A stretch of DNA of 64,000 nucleotides, taken from assembly GCA_016098155.1 (NCBI GenBank), contig JAAAJB010000031.1, forward strand, positions 47,630 to 111,629. Reading direction: 5' to 3'. The first letter of the stretch is position 1. Each line of letters opens with the position of its first letter. Origin of the DNA: Actinomortierella ambigua (taxonomy: Eukaryota > Mortierellomycota > Mortierellomycetes > Mortierellales > Mortierellaceae). Made by a program: the position numbers and the translations under genes. The notes beneath the pieces were generated by a model that saw only the letters and a program-made list of their open reading frames with translations, was not told where the DNA came from and did not search any database. This document shows, one piece after another, positions 37,150 to 48,242 of this stretch.

Positions 37150-37498
37150 GAATGGAATCCGAGTCCATCCGCTCCCTGTTGTGCCTTCACACGATACCCC
37201 CCTCCTGCTTCTTCTTCTCCCCTCTTCATTGGCATTTTAGACACGCTCAAGCTATAGACTTGCACATATCTTCTCTGTGGACCAAAGCTTTGGACCAAGG
37301 TGTTCTTTCTCGTGTCATTTTTTTGGCAATGTGGAATCTGGCCCTTTAGTCTAAAAGGGAGGTTACATAGCTCTCCATATAAATGTATAAAAATATATAA
37401 AACAACACTACATACAGTGAAGGACTTGCTCGATAGTGCAACTGAGAAAAAGAAAAAATTTAGAAAGGAGTAAATCGTCCAGGACGCGAAGCTTTGGT
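37150..37498. other. Convergent 3' interval
   Basis: 349 bp between the stop codons of the surface-protein gene (+) and the M28 peptidase gene (-). It is AT-rich near 37370-37410, with ATATAAA/TATAAAAATATATAAAA words that could serve 3'-end formation. No gene. Confidence 0.55.
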
Positions 37499-39279
37499 TT
37501 ACCACGCTTCATCATCGAGAGATCCAGACTTGTAGTTGGCCATCTCAAAAATAGAAGCCATCATGGCCTTGGTGTTGGCCGCCAGCTCCTCAAAGCTGTA
37601 GCCAGCTCGGTAGACCAAGTCTGCCGAGTTGTGATACTTTGGATCAGCAATTGGTCCGTTCCTGAATAGAGAAAAAAAAAGAGCGGGAGATGAAGAACAG
37701 GAGAGGGAGAGGGAGAGGAGATTGGAAGATGAGTGAAATTTGTTTCCAACTAATTATGTTTCTCTGCAGACATAAAACCATACACATAAACACAGCAGAG
37801 CGGTGTGAAGGATAAAACTCACCTCTCAAAGAAGGCAGTGGCCGGGTATCCATTCTCGAAAAAGCTCTGGTGATCACTGCAGCACGCACCCGTGAAGCCA
37901 ACCTTCGTCTCGGGGACATACATCTGCGTGACATTGACCAGCAAGTCGGTCAGCTCCGGAGTATGATGACGGAGAGGGAAGGCCGTCTGGATAGGCTCGC
38001 CGGGCATCTGGTATGCCAGCATATCTCCCTGCAACATCGTCACCACCTTGGCCCCTTGAGTGCGCAACAACCGCGCATAGGCGGCCGAGCCCAGCAGTCC
38101 TTGCTCCTCACCGGAGAAGGCTGCAATGATCACCGTCCGCTCAAAGGTCACCTTGTGCTCATGGATCGCCCGCGCCACGGCCAGCAACATGCCCGTACCG
38201 CTGCCGTCGTCGTTGGCACCGGGGGCGCGTGGGTTGAAGAACGAGCCACGGCTATCATGATGGGCACCCAGGATGACCAGCTCATCCGGGAGCGTTGTGC
38301 CCTTGATTGTGCACAGCACATTGGGGCCGAACCGACTATTGTGATTCATAAACTCGACCTTGGTGCACGAACCCGAGGCCTCAAATTGGTCCAACAGCCA
38401 CGCAGCGACCTTGTGGCTCTGCGGCGACGTGGACGACCTGGTCGTGAACGGACTACCTTGGGCTTCGCCCGTCAACCATGTAATATCCTGCTCCATACGC
38501 TTGGGATCCACGCTATCGACAATCTTTTGGAGCGACTTGCGGTGACGCAATCGCTTCTTCTTTTCCACCACCGGGTGGTCCCCAGGGAGCGTCATCGCAT
38601 TCATGAGTGACCCCTCTGTGCGGACGGGCAGGATCTCGGCGTTGGACGGCAGCCACTCGCTCAGCATCAGCGTCACGTCTTCGGCCGCGCAGTCAGACCC
38701 CAGCACCATCCGGTAATCGACGGCGCCTTGCTCGCGAGTAAGACCCTCTACGATGTGAAGGCGGCACAACACGTCTTTACCACGACGGTTCAAAAGACGG
38801 CTCCTGGCGTTGATAAAGGTGTGCTGAGGGATGTCCTCTACCGAGGGCCAGCTTCCCCCCTGCTCCTCCTCCTTCCCTTCATCCACTAGTTTTTCCAAGG
38901 CTGGTGACTCTACCCGATGGTTGAGTGTGTCAATGGCCTTGCGGACAAGAGCCTGCCATTCGAGATGGTCACGCGGAACAACGTCGCCCTCGAGGTGCTG
39001 ACGCTCGATAACGTAGAGGAAGGCGTCGGCATCGGTGGCAGGCAAGGAAGCGAACGTGGCCTTGTTGGGGTTACGGAAGGCGAGCTTGCAGTCGGGCGCG
39101 TAGGCGTAGATGTGCAGGTCCTCGTAAAGGCCACGGAGTTGCCGGCTGCAACCCGCAAGGTCCGTCTCGGTGTACATATTACCAAAGGCCCAGTTGTACT
39201 CCTGGAGAGGAGGCTCCTCGGCCATGACGAGAGCCGCCATGGCCAATGCAAGAGAGATTGAATGAAGTAGACGCACCAT
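37499..39279 (-). CDS. Secreted M28-family zinc aminopeptidase
   Basis: Two exons, 39279-37823 and 37661-37499, giving 539 residues. The first 20 residues (MVRLLHSISLALAMAALVMA) form a signal peptide. After a pro-region-like N-terminal half, the M28 zinc site is complete: LGAHHDS (His ligand) at about 335-341, GANDDGSG (bridging Asp) at about 353, SGEEQG (catalytic Glu and Glu ligand) at about 387, an Asp in LQGDMLAY, and CCSDHQSF (last His) at about 467. Exon 2 adds the conserved end region with KYHNSADL. Such enzymes cleave N-terminal residues from peptides outside the cell or in the vacuole, with two zinc ions. The phase-2 intron joins AFFER to NGPIADPK. It is probably active, since all ligands are present; substrate preference is not predictable from sequence. 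Confidence 0.92.
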
Positions 39280-39600
39280 GAGTTGCTTCGAGGGAGGAGA
39301 TGGGCGTTTAGAGATGTGTGAGAAAAAGGAGTAATGAGAGTGAGAAGAAAAAGAGGAAAGTTTGGGGGAAGATCATATCTTGCCTTTCTCCTTTGCCCCC
39401 TTCCCCCTGAATCTGCACACACTCCTCAAACACTTCCAGTCCTTTCCCCTCCACATACAGTTGTCCCTGCAGAAGCTGAGTGGCAAAGCACACGCTTTCC
39501 GCTCAAAATTCTCTCTCTCTCTTTCTCTTTCTTGCCTCTCTGCTTATCTTTGCCAAGATCTGACACCTCCTGCCCAGGCCGCTTTCTCCTCGCTCCAAGC

Positions 39601-39618
39601 AAAAAAAAAAAAAAAAAA
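39601..39618. repeat. Poly(A) run
   Basis: Eighteen consecutive A residues in the gene-free interval upstream of the M28 gene. Confidence 0.9.
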
Positions 39619-40726
39619 CTGCGTGTAGTCAAATCACAGCAATGTGCGCTGGATATGATTGTTGTGAGTGAAAATTTAAATGTGCGTGGACGGGCGTACA
39701 TGTATACGTGTACATGTCTGTGTGAGGGGAGAGGTGGTGGGTATTCGCTAGTCAAGCTTGTGTGTGGGTAGAAAAAAATCAACTTGTAGTTGCTCTGCCA
39801 TTCTTTGTTGGCAGAATGCCACTGGCTGGAGATTTTGGAGCTTCTGGTCATAAGTTGTTTCCTAGACACAAGGGCGGTCTGGAAGAAGATATACGACAGA
39901 AAGTGCGTTCGTTAGCCAACTGAGCTCGTCAATGTGATGTCTGACATGACAATGGTAGAGTTCCGTCCCTCTTGGGAGAGCAGGCACAAGGTACATGGCA
40001 AAGTCAATGGCAACAGAGATTGGCATTGGATAGGCCTGCTTAGGAAAATAAAATAAAAGTGCAAGAGACCTGACTAAGCCAAACGCTACCCAGTCACCAT
40101 CATACCCCATCGAGAAAGTAGACTTGACTAACTATTGCTGTATCTCGTATCTAGACTGACTGGGTGGAGCTCAGAAGCTTGGTCGGAGAGTGGACACCAG
40201 ACTGTGTGTGAAAGTACGATGTGGTGTGTATTAGGTGTTGTTTGTGTTGTGTTGTATGATGTTGTGTTGTGTTGAATAGGCGTTGCTGCGTGTTAATGTC
40301 TGCGATGCCCTCAGACGCAGTATGAATGGTGACGATCACCACTGTGGCATGAGAAAGTTGCTTTTGAGTTGCATCGGGGCCTGACTTTGGCTTGGGACCG
40401 ATAGGTGGTGAGGAAGTCCGGAGGTGGCCTTGATTTGGGCCAGATAGAGACCAAACGAGATGGCGAGAGACAGGAGGATGAAAGGACCAAGAAAACAAAT
40501 GGTTAGTGATGGATGTGATCACCTGCACCTCTTGTTGTTGACCAACCCAAGTCTGTTGTGAACTTGCACTGCACATTTGGACCTCCCGTGGTTATGGAAA
40601 CCGCCATAGTCGTTTTCGAGGACCATTACTCTTGATGGCTGTGGAGAATCTTGCGTTGTGTCATGTAGAGGAGGATTGCTCCAACTATAATGTGATAGAA
40701 GAAGAAAAAGAAAAAGAAGTGGTGGG

Positions 40727-41485
40727 TAGTGATGATGGTGACGGTAATGATGATGATGATGATGGTAGTAGCAGTGGTGGTGTTGGTTATGGTGATGGTG
40801 ATGATGTTGATGATGGTAGTGGTGGTGGTGATGATGATAGCGGCGGTGGTGGTAATGATGATGAGTGTGGTGATGGTGGTGATAGTGATAGTGACGATGA
40901 TGAGGGTGCTGACAATGATGAGGGTAGTGATGATGATAGTGGTGGTGGTGGTGATGATGATGATAGTTGTGGTGGTGGGGGCGATGATGAGGGTGCTGAC
41001 GATGATGAGGGTGCTGGCGATGATGAGGGTGGTGATGATGGTGATAGTGATGATGATAGTTGTGTTGGTGGGGGTGATGATGAGGGTGGTGATGATGATG
41101 AGGGTGGTGATGATGGTGATAGTGATATTGATAGTGATGATGACAGTGGTAGTGGTGGTGATGATGATGATGATGATGATGATGATGGCGCTGACGATGA
41201 TGAGGGTGGTGATGATGGTGATAGTGATGATGATGGTTGTGTTGGTGGGGGTGATGATGAGGGTGTTGATGATGATGAGGGTGTTGATGATGATGAGGGT
41301 GTTGATAATGATGAGGGTGCTGATGATGATGAGAGTGCTGACGACGATGAGGGTGCTGACGATGATGAGGGCGTTGATGGTGGTGATAGTGATGATGATG
41401 AGGGTGCTGATGGTGGTGATGACGAGGGTAGTGATGATGATTGTGGCGGTGATAGTGATGAGAGTGATGATGATGATGGTGATGT
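40727..41485. repeat. GAT/GGT trinucleotide repeat array
   Basis: About 0.75 kb of the plus strand is built from GAT, GGT, AGT and GCT triplets. Higher-order units such as GATGATGAGGGTG(C/T)T recur many times, especially at 40900-41430. It can be read as a long Asp/Gly-rich peptide on the plus strand (40632-41501), and the other frames are also largely open, as expected from the triplet period and not from coding. Confidence 0.85.
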
Positions 41486-41517
41486 GTTCTATATTGAATA
41501 GAATGAGTAGGACGTGA

Positions 41518-41632
41518 AGCATATCATCATTATCATTATCATCATCACCACCATCCTCATCATCATCATCATCATCACCAACATCACCAACATCACCAAC
41601 GTCTTCACCATCAACAGTCATCATCATGGGCG
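41518..41632. repeat. Inverted ATC/ACC repeat beside the GAT array
   Basis: About 110 bp of ATC, ACC and CAACATCACC units, the reverse complement of the GAT array motif, separated from it by about 30 bp. Together the two could pair as a hairpin. Confidence 0.8.
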
Positions 41633-41956
41633 AGACATGATATCCTCCTTTCTTTCCTCTTCCCTCTGAATCTGCATACTCCTCAAACACCTCCAGAGTA
41701 CCATCCCACCTCTATGAATGACAGGGTCTCTGACACCCAATGCCGATACGCAAAATTCATAAAAATGGGATCAAAAGTGGTTTTCCAACCATCCGAACTT
41801 TGTACGAAGACATTGAACGAAACTAGGGCACGAATCTTTGATCCAGTCATTCTTCTACAACACGACTAACAAGCATCAAAGTATCATATAGCTACGCCAA
41901 GTCAACATTGTGTTTTCAAATCTTTTTTATTTTTATTTTCACCCCTCCACCCCTCC

Positions 41957-44900
41957 TCAAAGAGAAGACTCGATGATCCGCGATCTCTCAAACGGTTCGA
42001 GCACATCATGAAGACTCTGTCCAGGCTTGGACTGCTCAAACGACAGGGCCGTGTTCTTGTCCTTGCCCCTCTTCTTCTGCTTTACTGCTGCCGCTGCAGC
42101 AGCGGCCACTTCTTGTCCCTGTCGGATATCTCGGACGAGTTCCTGGTTCGACAAACGTGCCATCGCCATGTCCTTTTCCACCTGTGCCTGCCGACCTTGC
42201 TTTGCATGCTGCGCCCCCACATTCTTTGAAGTCGTCGTCGATTCCAAACCGATCAAGGTCATGTAAATGCTATGTCGGTGCGCCAAAGATTTCTTGAGGT
42301 GCAACCCAACCCGAACCTTGTCAAACAGCCGGAACTCGAGCTTTTTGTGGTGGCCAGGGATGTAGACGGTCGTCTGGGTCAATTGGTCCGTCTCCATCGT
42401 GCAGCCTTCCAGCATCGAAGAGTCATACCTGCCTTCCTCTCCTGCAAAGTGGCCACTACTGTTCTGCATCACCGAGGCTGGGATCGCGACCCGCCCTTCC
42501 TTGTCGCGGAGATACACGGGCCCTTTGATACCAAACCGTGGGACAAAGACAAAGAACCCGTTCTCGCGAATCTCCGAGATGAGGCCTGTTTCCACCAACG
42601 GAATCTCCACTTCTTCTTCTTCTTCTTCGCCATTTTCCGCTGGAGCATACTCTCCAGAGTCAACCTCCATCCTTCCGTCTTCTCTCCCGCTCGTCAATCG
42701 GCCACGACCACCTCGACCACTATTGCGATGACCCGTGGTCTTTTGGAGGACATACAGCGTCTGGAAGAGCTCCGTTGAGTCCTTTTGCGCAAATTTTGAC
42801 TCTCGGTTCTTGTAGTTGAGATGGTCACAGATCTGCGCCACCTTGGCTCCATTTTTCAAGAGCGCTGAAGACGATGACGACGACGACGACGACGGCCCAT
42901 CCAGGTCCATCCCTTCAGATCCACCAACTCCTCCGCTCTGCTTGGACGACGCTAAAGAAGATGGGGAACTGGGCTGTGACAGACAAGCCCATAGCTGGCG
43001 GTGAACCAAGAGATCAGCATAGCGACGGATCGGCGAGGTAAAGTGGGTGTAAAAATCGAGCGCGAGACCGTAGTGCGCATAGTCGTGGACTGGATACGCT
43101 CCTGCAGAGATGTAGCTGGCCTCAGACATGGCCATCGTCGCCATGGTCTTGAGCAGCCGGAGAAACTCAATGTCATCCCCACATTTCAAGGTACAGTCCC
43201 GGAGCGAGTTGGCGAGTGCAAGATTCGACGATGTGTCGATCGACAGACCCTATTGAAAGGAGGCAAAAAAAGTAAAATGAATACCGAAAGTCACAGACTG
43301 TAGAAGACGAAACTGACAAAATAAAAAAAATCAGAGCATGCGAACGAGAAAGATGATTTACCCGACTCTCAGCAGCCTTCAGCAACATGCGAAAGTGGCT
43401 CTGGACGGGTGCAGGATGGTGACGCAGGACGGCCGAATCATGGAAGCCTTGATAAATTCGCTGGGCAACATACGAGTTGGCCATGACCATGGCTTCCTCG
43501 ATGATCTGGTGAACCTCCAGCGGCTGCTTGGGCACAATGTCCTTGATGCTGTTCTCCTCCTCCTGAAACTTGAATTTGACCTCCGAGCTCTCCAGCTCCA
43601 ATCCTCCCTTGGCCATTCTCTTTGCCTGTATTTATTTTCGTGAAAAGAAAAGAAGATAGGAAGAGCGACGAAGACAGTAAGTAGAGTGAATCAATACAGC
43701 GCAATGCAAATAAAATTTCCACCAAAAAAAAAAGATCAAAAACAAAACGCATACTCGAATCTTGCGCATGGTCTCTGCCAAGAGAACAACATGCTTCTTA
43801 AGCTTCTTGCAGAGCTGAGCGTCCAATCCTGGGACTACACTTTTGCCATCCAACAGTCCTTGTGCCTGCTCATACTCCATCTCACACGTAGACCGAATCA
43901 CTGTCCTGCCGTACCATGTGCTCAATACATTGGCCTCTGCATCCAATGTCCAGATCACAGACACTATTTCGGAGCAAAAGAATTGACAAAGATAAAGAAA
44001 ATAAAAAGCGAAAGGGTGGCCGTCAGTTTCTGCTCTCCTTGCTATACCCTCCAAGTATCATATACCTTTGTGGAGGGCAAAAGAAAAAATTAATAACAAA
44101 TGAATAAAAAGAAGAGGACATTACTGGCATAGCGGTCAACATGGTGCCGCAAGGAGCACACTTGCTCACTCAACACTTTGGGCAACATATCGAACCGTCG
44201 ATCCGACAGGTAGACGGTTGTGCCGCGCGCACGTGCTTCGAGGTCCGTCAAGCCGTTTTCCGTGACAAAGAAGCTCACGTCTGCGATATGAACACCCAGC
44301 TCGATACATCCTTTTTTCCCAGACACCGTGACCTCCTTGATCGAGATGGCATCGTCGATATCCTGACAATTCGGCGGATCAATGCTAAACACCACCTCGT
44401 TCCTCAAATCCCGCCGTTGCCTCAGCTCGACCGGGTCAGGTCCCCATGGCTGGGAGGGCGTATGCACAGGCATCTCCTTCAGAGCCCCCTCGCTAAACGA
44501 CAACGCCGATTGCGACACTGAGATGCCATGCTCAATCAAGATCGCCGTCACCTCTGTATCGAGGTCATGCGCCGGTCCGAGCCGGCGGACAAAATGCCCA
44601 TTTGGGTATTGAGAATCTACGGGCCAGCTGTCGATGCGGACGACGATTCGTTGGTGGGCGAGCGCCTTTGGGGACTGATGCCGGATTCGGATCTTGGGGA
44701 TCACTGGGTCGAGCGGTAAGACGAGGTGGAACGCTCCTGACTCGTTCTCGGCTCCTTCCTGAAGTGTTGCGACGTATGATCTCCAGTTCCGGGTCACGAT
44801 GCCGACCACTCTTCCTGTGGGTTTCACCTGTCGTGTCGATGGTGATGATGATGATGATGTGGAGGATAAGGTTGTTGACGCCACGAGCTGCTGCTCCTCC

Positions 44901-46482
44901 TCCTCTTCGGCGGCAACGGCGTGTGTCTCGTCCGGATCGTATGAAATGTGGGTCGAGGGCACGACCCAGTGCGACTTATTCAGTAGCTCGACGACGACGA
45001 TGTCGCCGTGGACTGCGCGGTTGCGGTGCTCACGGCCAACAATGACAATCTCGCCGATGCGGGAGTCGCCGCGGATGAAGGCCTGGTCGCGGTGATTAGG
45101 CCGGACTTTGAGCACACCTTGGAAGAATCGTTCTGATTTGACTCCAGCCTCGAGCTCCGACAAGGGTTTGTAGTCGGTGTAGCCTGTGGTGTTGGAGGGT
45201 TTCTTTGCGCCTGGGAGAGATTGAGATGTATGTCGTTGTTGCTGTTGCTGTGTCATCATTTCATCTTCTTCCAGAATCGCCTCTTTGAGCGAGTCGAGCA
45301 GATCATGGAGGACCGGGGTTTGTTGCCAGTAGCTGTTAAGGTATTGCTTCAGCGTCATCACTGTAATCCCTGTGTCATCCTGCACACGTCCTGTCAGGTC
45401 TAGTTGAGAGAACTTAAGAAACAAATAAATAAACAAACGATGCCAGCAAGGAGAAAAAAAAAAGGAATTGAATAGGATGAAATGAGTTTTGATGTGGTAC
45501 AAAGGGAGGACGGGGTCGTATCCTTTCTTCCTTCTCACTTGCAGAAATGTGTTTACCTCCTCGGATAGGATGATTGTAGGCACTTTGTGGGAGAGATGGG
45601 CTTGGTACCATTCGGCGGTCTTGGCGAGAGTGCGCCAATCATGCTCGTCAATAGATTCGCCAGGGCGACGCAGGACGGCGGTTGCGGAGCATTTTTCACT
45701 GCTAAAGACGACCGTACGCCTCCGTGAGTCCTTGGCGACCTGGCGGAGGCTCTTGTAGGTCCGTTGGCGATCTTCCTGTTGTAACCGTTGCAAGACGGTC
45801 TCTGTCAAGATGATGTCGGTGAGTTCTTCCTGTTCTAGCAGTTCCGAGTATCTCAGCACGACCTAGAGAGAAGGGAAGGGGAAAAAAAGGAAGAAAGAGA
45901 AAGAGATGGTGATAAGGGAGGCGATGGAAACAAGATTTGTATTGTCAGAACCACATCTTATGCATCTCCCCCTATCAGTTTGGCATGACATGGTATGCCA
46001 TAGCGTAGCATAGCATAGCATGGTATGGTATGGTATAGTAAAACATGGCGTGGTATAGCGGGGAAAAAAAAACACGCGTACCGAGCTGTCTGGCAGGAGG
46101 TAATGTGTCGCGTTGCTGCTGAGCAGGCTCGAGTCAATCTTGACTCGATCCTTGCAGGACGGAGACAAAGGGCAGAGACTGGACAGGCAAGGGATGTCAT
46201 CGCGAAGGTAGACTAGGGAGCGAGTGAAAAGGAGGGGGGGGGGGAGGTTGTCAAAATAAAGGAGGTCCGTGGTTACGCCAATAGTTTTTATGTTGTCAGG
46301 AAGAACGGGCATGTTGACATTGAAATGACATTGACAAGGCTGACGGGGTACATGACATTGCAAGGCAAGACAGGGGAGAGGTGGAGAAGAGGGGGGTGGA
46401 GGATGGATGTCACACCTTCACGGACACGTTTGACGACAGTGTTTTTATTGGTCTTGCGGAAATGTACACTCTCCCAGTGCAT
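41957..46482 (-). CDS. DIS3L: DIS3L-type exosome exoribonuclease (RNase II family)
   Basis: Seven exons: 46482-46416, 46212-46082, 45862-45539, 45379-44125, 43963-43755, 43625-43362, 43249-41957, giving 1180 residues. Order: N-terminal Cys-containing segment and PIN domain (about 15-175), S1/cold-shock-like domains, the RNB catalytic domain, then a C-terminal S1. The RNB active site is intact at about 503-518 (FSIDPPNCQDIDDAIS). Several stretches favour cytoplasmic DIS3L over nuclear DIS3: WYGRTVIRST, IVPKQPLEVH, HYGLALDFYTHFTSPIRRYAD, STELFQ and PRFGIKGPVYL. Of the PIN endonuclease residues, Asp64 remains (LLPDSS), but the position after TVLQ is Arg92 and the ILSEE segment has Glu where active PIN domains have Asp, so endonuclease activity is probably lost. 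It acts 3' to 5' on RNA with the exosome. The donor after exon 3 (CAA|GTGAGA) was chosen by alignment of the PIN end. Confidence 0.9.
45975..46060. repeat. TATGG/TAGCA pentamer repeats in DIS3L intron 2
   Basis: The intron between exons 2 and 3 contains runs of TAGCA and then TATGG units (about 45990-46045). Simple tandem repeat with no effect on the reading frame. Confidence 0.8.
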
Positions 46483-46867
46483 TGTGGGGTGGATGGAATG
46501 TAATGAAAAAAAGTGGGGGGGTGTGAATGTTGTGCGTTTGGGTGTGTGGTAGAGATTGCTTCGCCTTCAAGTAACGGTGCTTGTGAACTTTATCGATCCT
46601 CTCAGTCTGCACCCAACTTTTTTGCCCACCCCCCTGCTGGACTGTAACTGCTGCACTGAACTGGACTCATATCACACCTCGCCCTCTCTTTATATAAACG
46701 CACTCTTTCCTTTCCTCCTTTCTTTTCTTTTTTATTTTTTTCATACACTCCTGTCAGCTCACTCCCCACTCGGCTTACTCACACTCACACATCCCTCTCT
46801 CGCTTTCTCTCTATCTCTCATTCACACTCACACTCAATTTTTCTCTCACACACACTCATTTTTATTC
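46483..46867. promoter_or_regulatory. Divergent promoter of DIS3L and the CTR copper transporter gene
   Basis: 385 bp between the two ATGs. TATATAAA near 46691-46698 is placed to serve the plus-strand copper-transporter gene. The leader after it is CT/CA-rich (46700-46860). Confidence 0.55.
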
Positions 46868-47904
46868 ATGGACCACGGCGGAGGACACGGTGACCACGGC
46901 GGTGGAGGAGGAGGAGATGGTGGTGGGCATGGTGACCATGGTGGTGACAGTGGCAGCTCCCCAGGAGACATGTGCAGCATGAACATGCTGTTCAACTGGG
47001 ACACCAAGAACGTGTGTGTGGTCTTTGAGTCGTGGAAGATCGACACACCGCAGGGCATGGTAATCTCTCTCCTGGTCATCATCGCCTTGGCTGTCTCCTA
47101 TGAGCTGCTGCGCGCCAGGGCCCGCCAATACGACGACCACCTCAAAGAGGGCGAGCGCAAGCGCGACGATAGCGCCTCCTCCATCCTCGATGATGATACC
47201 CTCAACCATGTCAGCCATCCGCGTGAGGACGAGGTTGGCCTGCTTTCTTCACGGTCACGCTCCATCCGGTGAGTTTCCCCTCTCTCTCTCTACTTTACTT
47301 CTTTTCCGTTCGAGAGTAGTGGTAGTAGTAATGTGTATGTGTGTATGTGTGTGTGTGTCTGCGTGTACCTGATCGGTGCCGATATCCCACCCCACTTCAC
47401 ACACCCCTCCCCCTGCACTGCATGCCTAATGCTGTGGGTCGGTAGGGGTGCGCTACACTCACTCACTCACTCACTCACATACTCCTGCGGTAGAGTTTGA
47501 CCCCCACTCCCCCCAGAACCTCGGAAATCGAGGGTCGAGAGACAAACTAAACTCGTTTTGAGGCAATTTGTAAATGCCCATAAAAAAGTCTAATTAGAGT
47601 CCCGCAAAAAAAGAAGAAAAACTGACAACCTTTTTTTTTCTCTTTGCCTTTCATGGGAACGATGCCCCTCTCCACCTTCTTGTTTGCATGTGCCGTTCGA
47701 TCTTTTAGACTTACAAACCAACAACAGCTGATCCGCTCGCTGTTGTACATGACCCAGGTCTTTGTCGGCTTCTTCCTCATGCTGATCTTCATGACCTACA
47801 ACGGCTTCCTCATGATCGCCACCACTCTCGGTGCTGGCATTGGCTACTTTTACTTTGCCCGTGACACGGTTGCTTCTGCCTCAAAGCCCTTGAGCTGCCA
47901 CTAA
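46868..47904 (+). CDS. CTR-family copper transporter
   Basis: Two exons, 46868-47268 and 47709-47904, giving 198 residues. The extracellular N-terminus is a Gly/His/Asp-rich metal-binding stretch (repeated GGHGDHGG), followed by MCSMNMLFNWD with Met and Cys ligands typical of Ctr proteins. Transmembrane helix 1 is MVISLLVIIALAVSYELL. A charged cytosolic loop follows (about residues 80-135). Helix 2, LLYMTQVFVGFFLMLIFM, carries the M-x3-M copper motif. Helix 3, GFLMIATTLGAGIGYFYFA, carries the G-x3-G packing motif. It ends in a cytosolic Cys/His pair (SCH). Such proteins form trimers that move Cu(I) into the cytosol from outside or from the vacuole. The membrane it sits in cannot be decided from sequence. 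Intron 1 is 440 bp and includes an (ACTC)n run. Confidence 0.93.
47457..47482. repeat. (ACTC)n tandem repeat in the CTR intron
   Basis: About six ACTC units in a row within the copper-transporter intron. Confidence 0.85.
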
Positions 47905-48242
47905 AGAGAAGTGAGAGGTGAAGTTTTCTCGTTTCCTGTATAGCCTTTTTTTTTTGAACCCTTCTCCCTCTAAAGATGGACAGCAGCAACAACTAAAATA
48001 ACAGAAGGTCTCTTATTTCGGTTTTAGCCCGGAATAAATGTGTAACAACATGGAGAAACCAAAGGGCAGTCTCTGCAGCATGGAATGCGTTGGGTGGTTT
48101 TTATTGGGTTGTTGTTCTATGCCAGAGATACAACACAACAATATGCCATTAAAGAAAAAAGGGAAGAAAGAGAAAAAAAAAGGTAGGGCCAAAGCAAATA
48201 GTGGCAAGGACACGAGGAGGAAGAACAAATGGACAGACTGTT
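47905..48242. other. Convergent 3' interval
   Basis: 338 bp between the stops of the copper-transporter gene (+) and the Acinus-like gene (-), with T- and A-rich runs (47948-47956, 48151-48183). No gene. Confidence 0.55.

Larger units (their letters stand above)
39280..41956. other. Gene-free interval with large simple repeats (2.7 kb)
   Basis: No convincing gene. It holds the promoter of the M28 gene, an A-run at 39601-39618, a short block at 39373-39439 that recurs at 41636-41696, the large GAT repeat and its inverted ATC partner, and the 3' end region of the DIS3L-type gene. Confidence 0.6.

Noticed and set aside
40151..40576. Minus-strand 141-codon frame in the M28 to DIS3L gap
   Set aside because: Composition is dominated by TTG/TGT-type repeats (His/Gln/Thr runs) and there is no recognisable domain or splice partner.
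40632..41501. Long Asp/Gly-rich plus-strand reading frame over the GAT array, and the matching Ile/Thr-rich minus-strand frame (40626-41690)
   Set aside because: Triplet repeats keep all frames open; composition is purely repeat-driven and no domain, splice or promoter support exists.
46556..46867. N-terminal extension of the copper transporter open frame
   Set aside because: The extension covers the TATA element and CT/CA-rich leader; the ATG at 46868 gives the expected metal-binding N-terminus.
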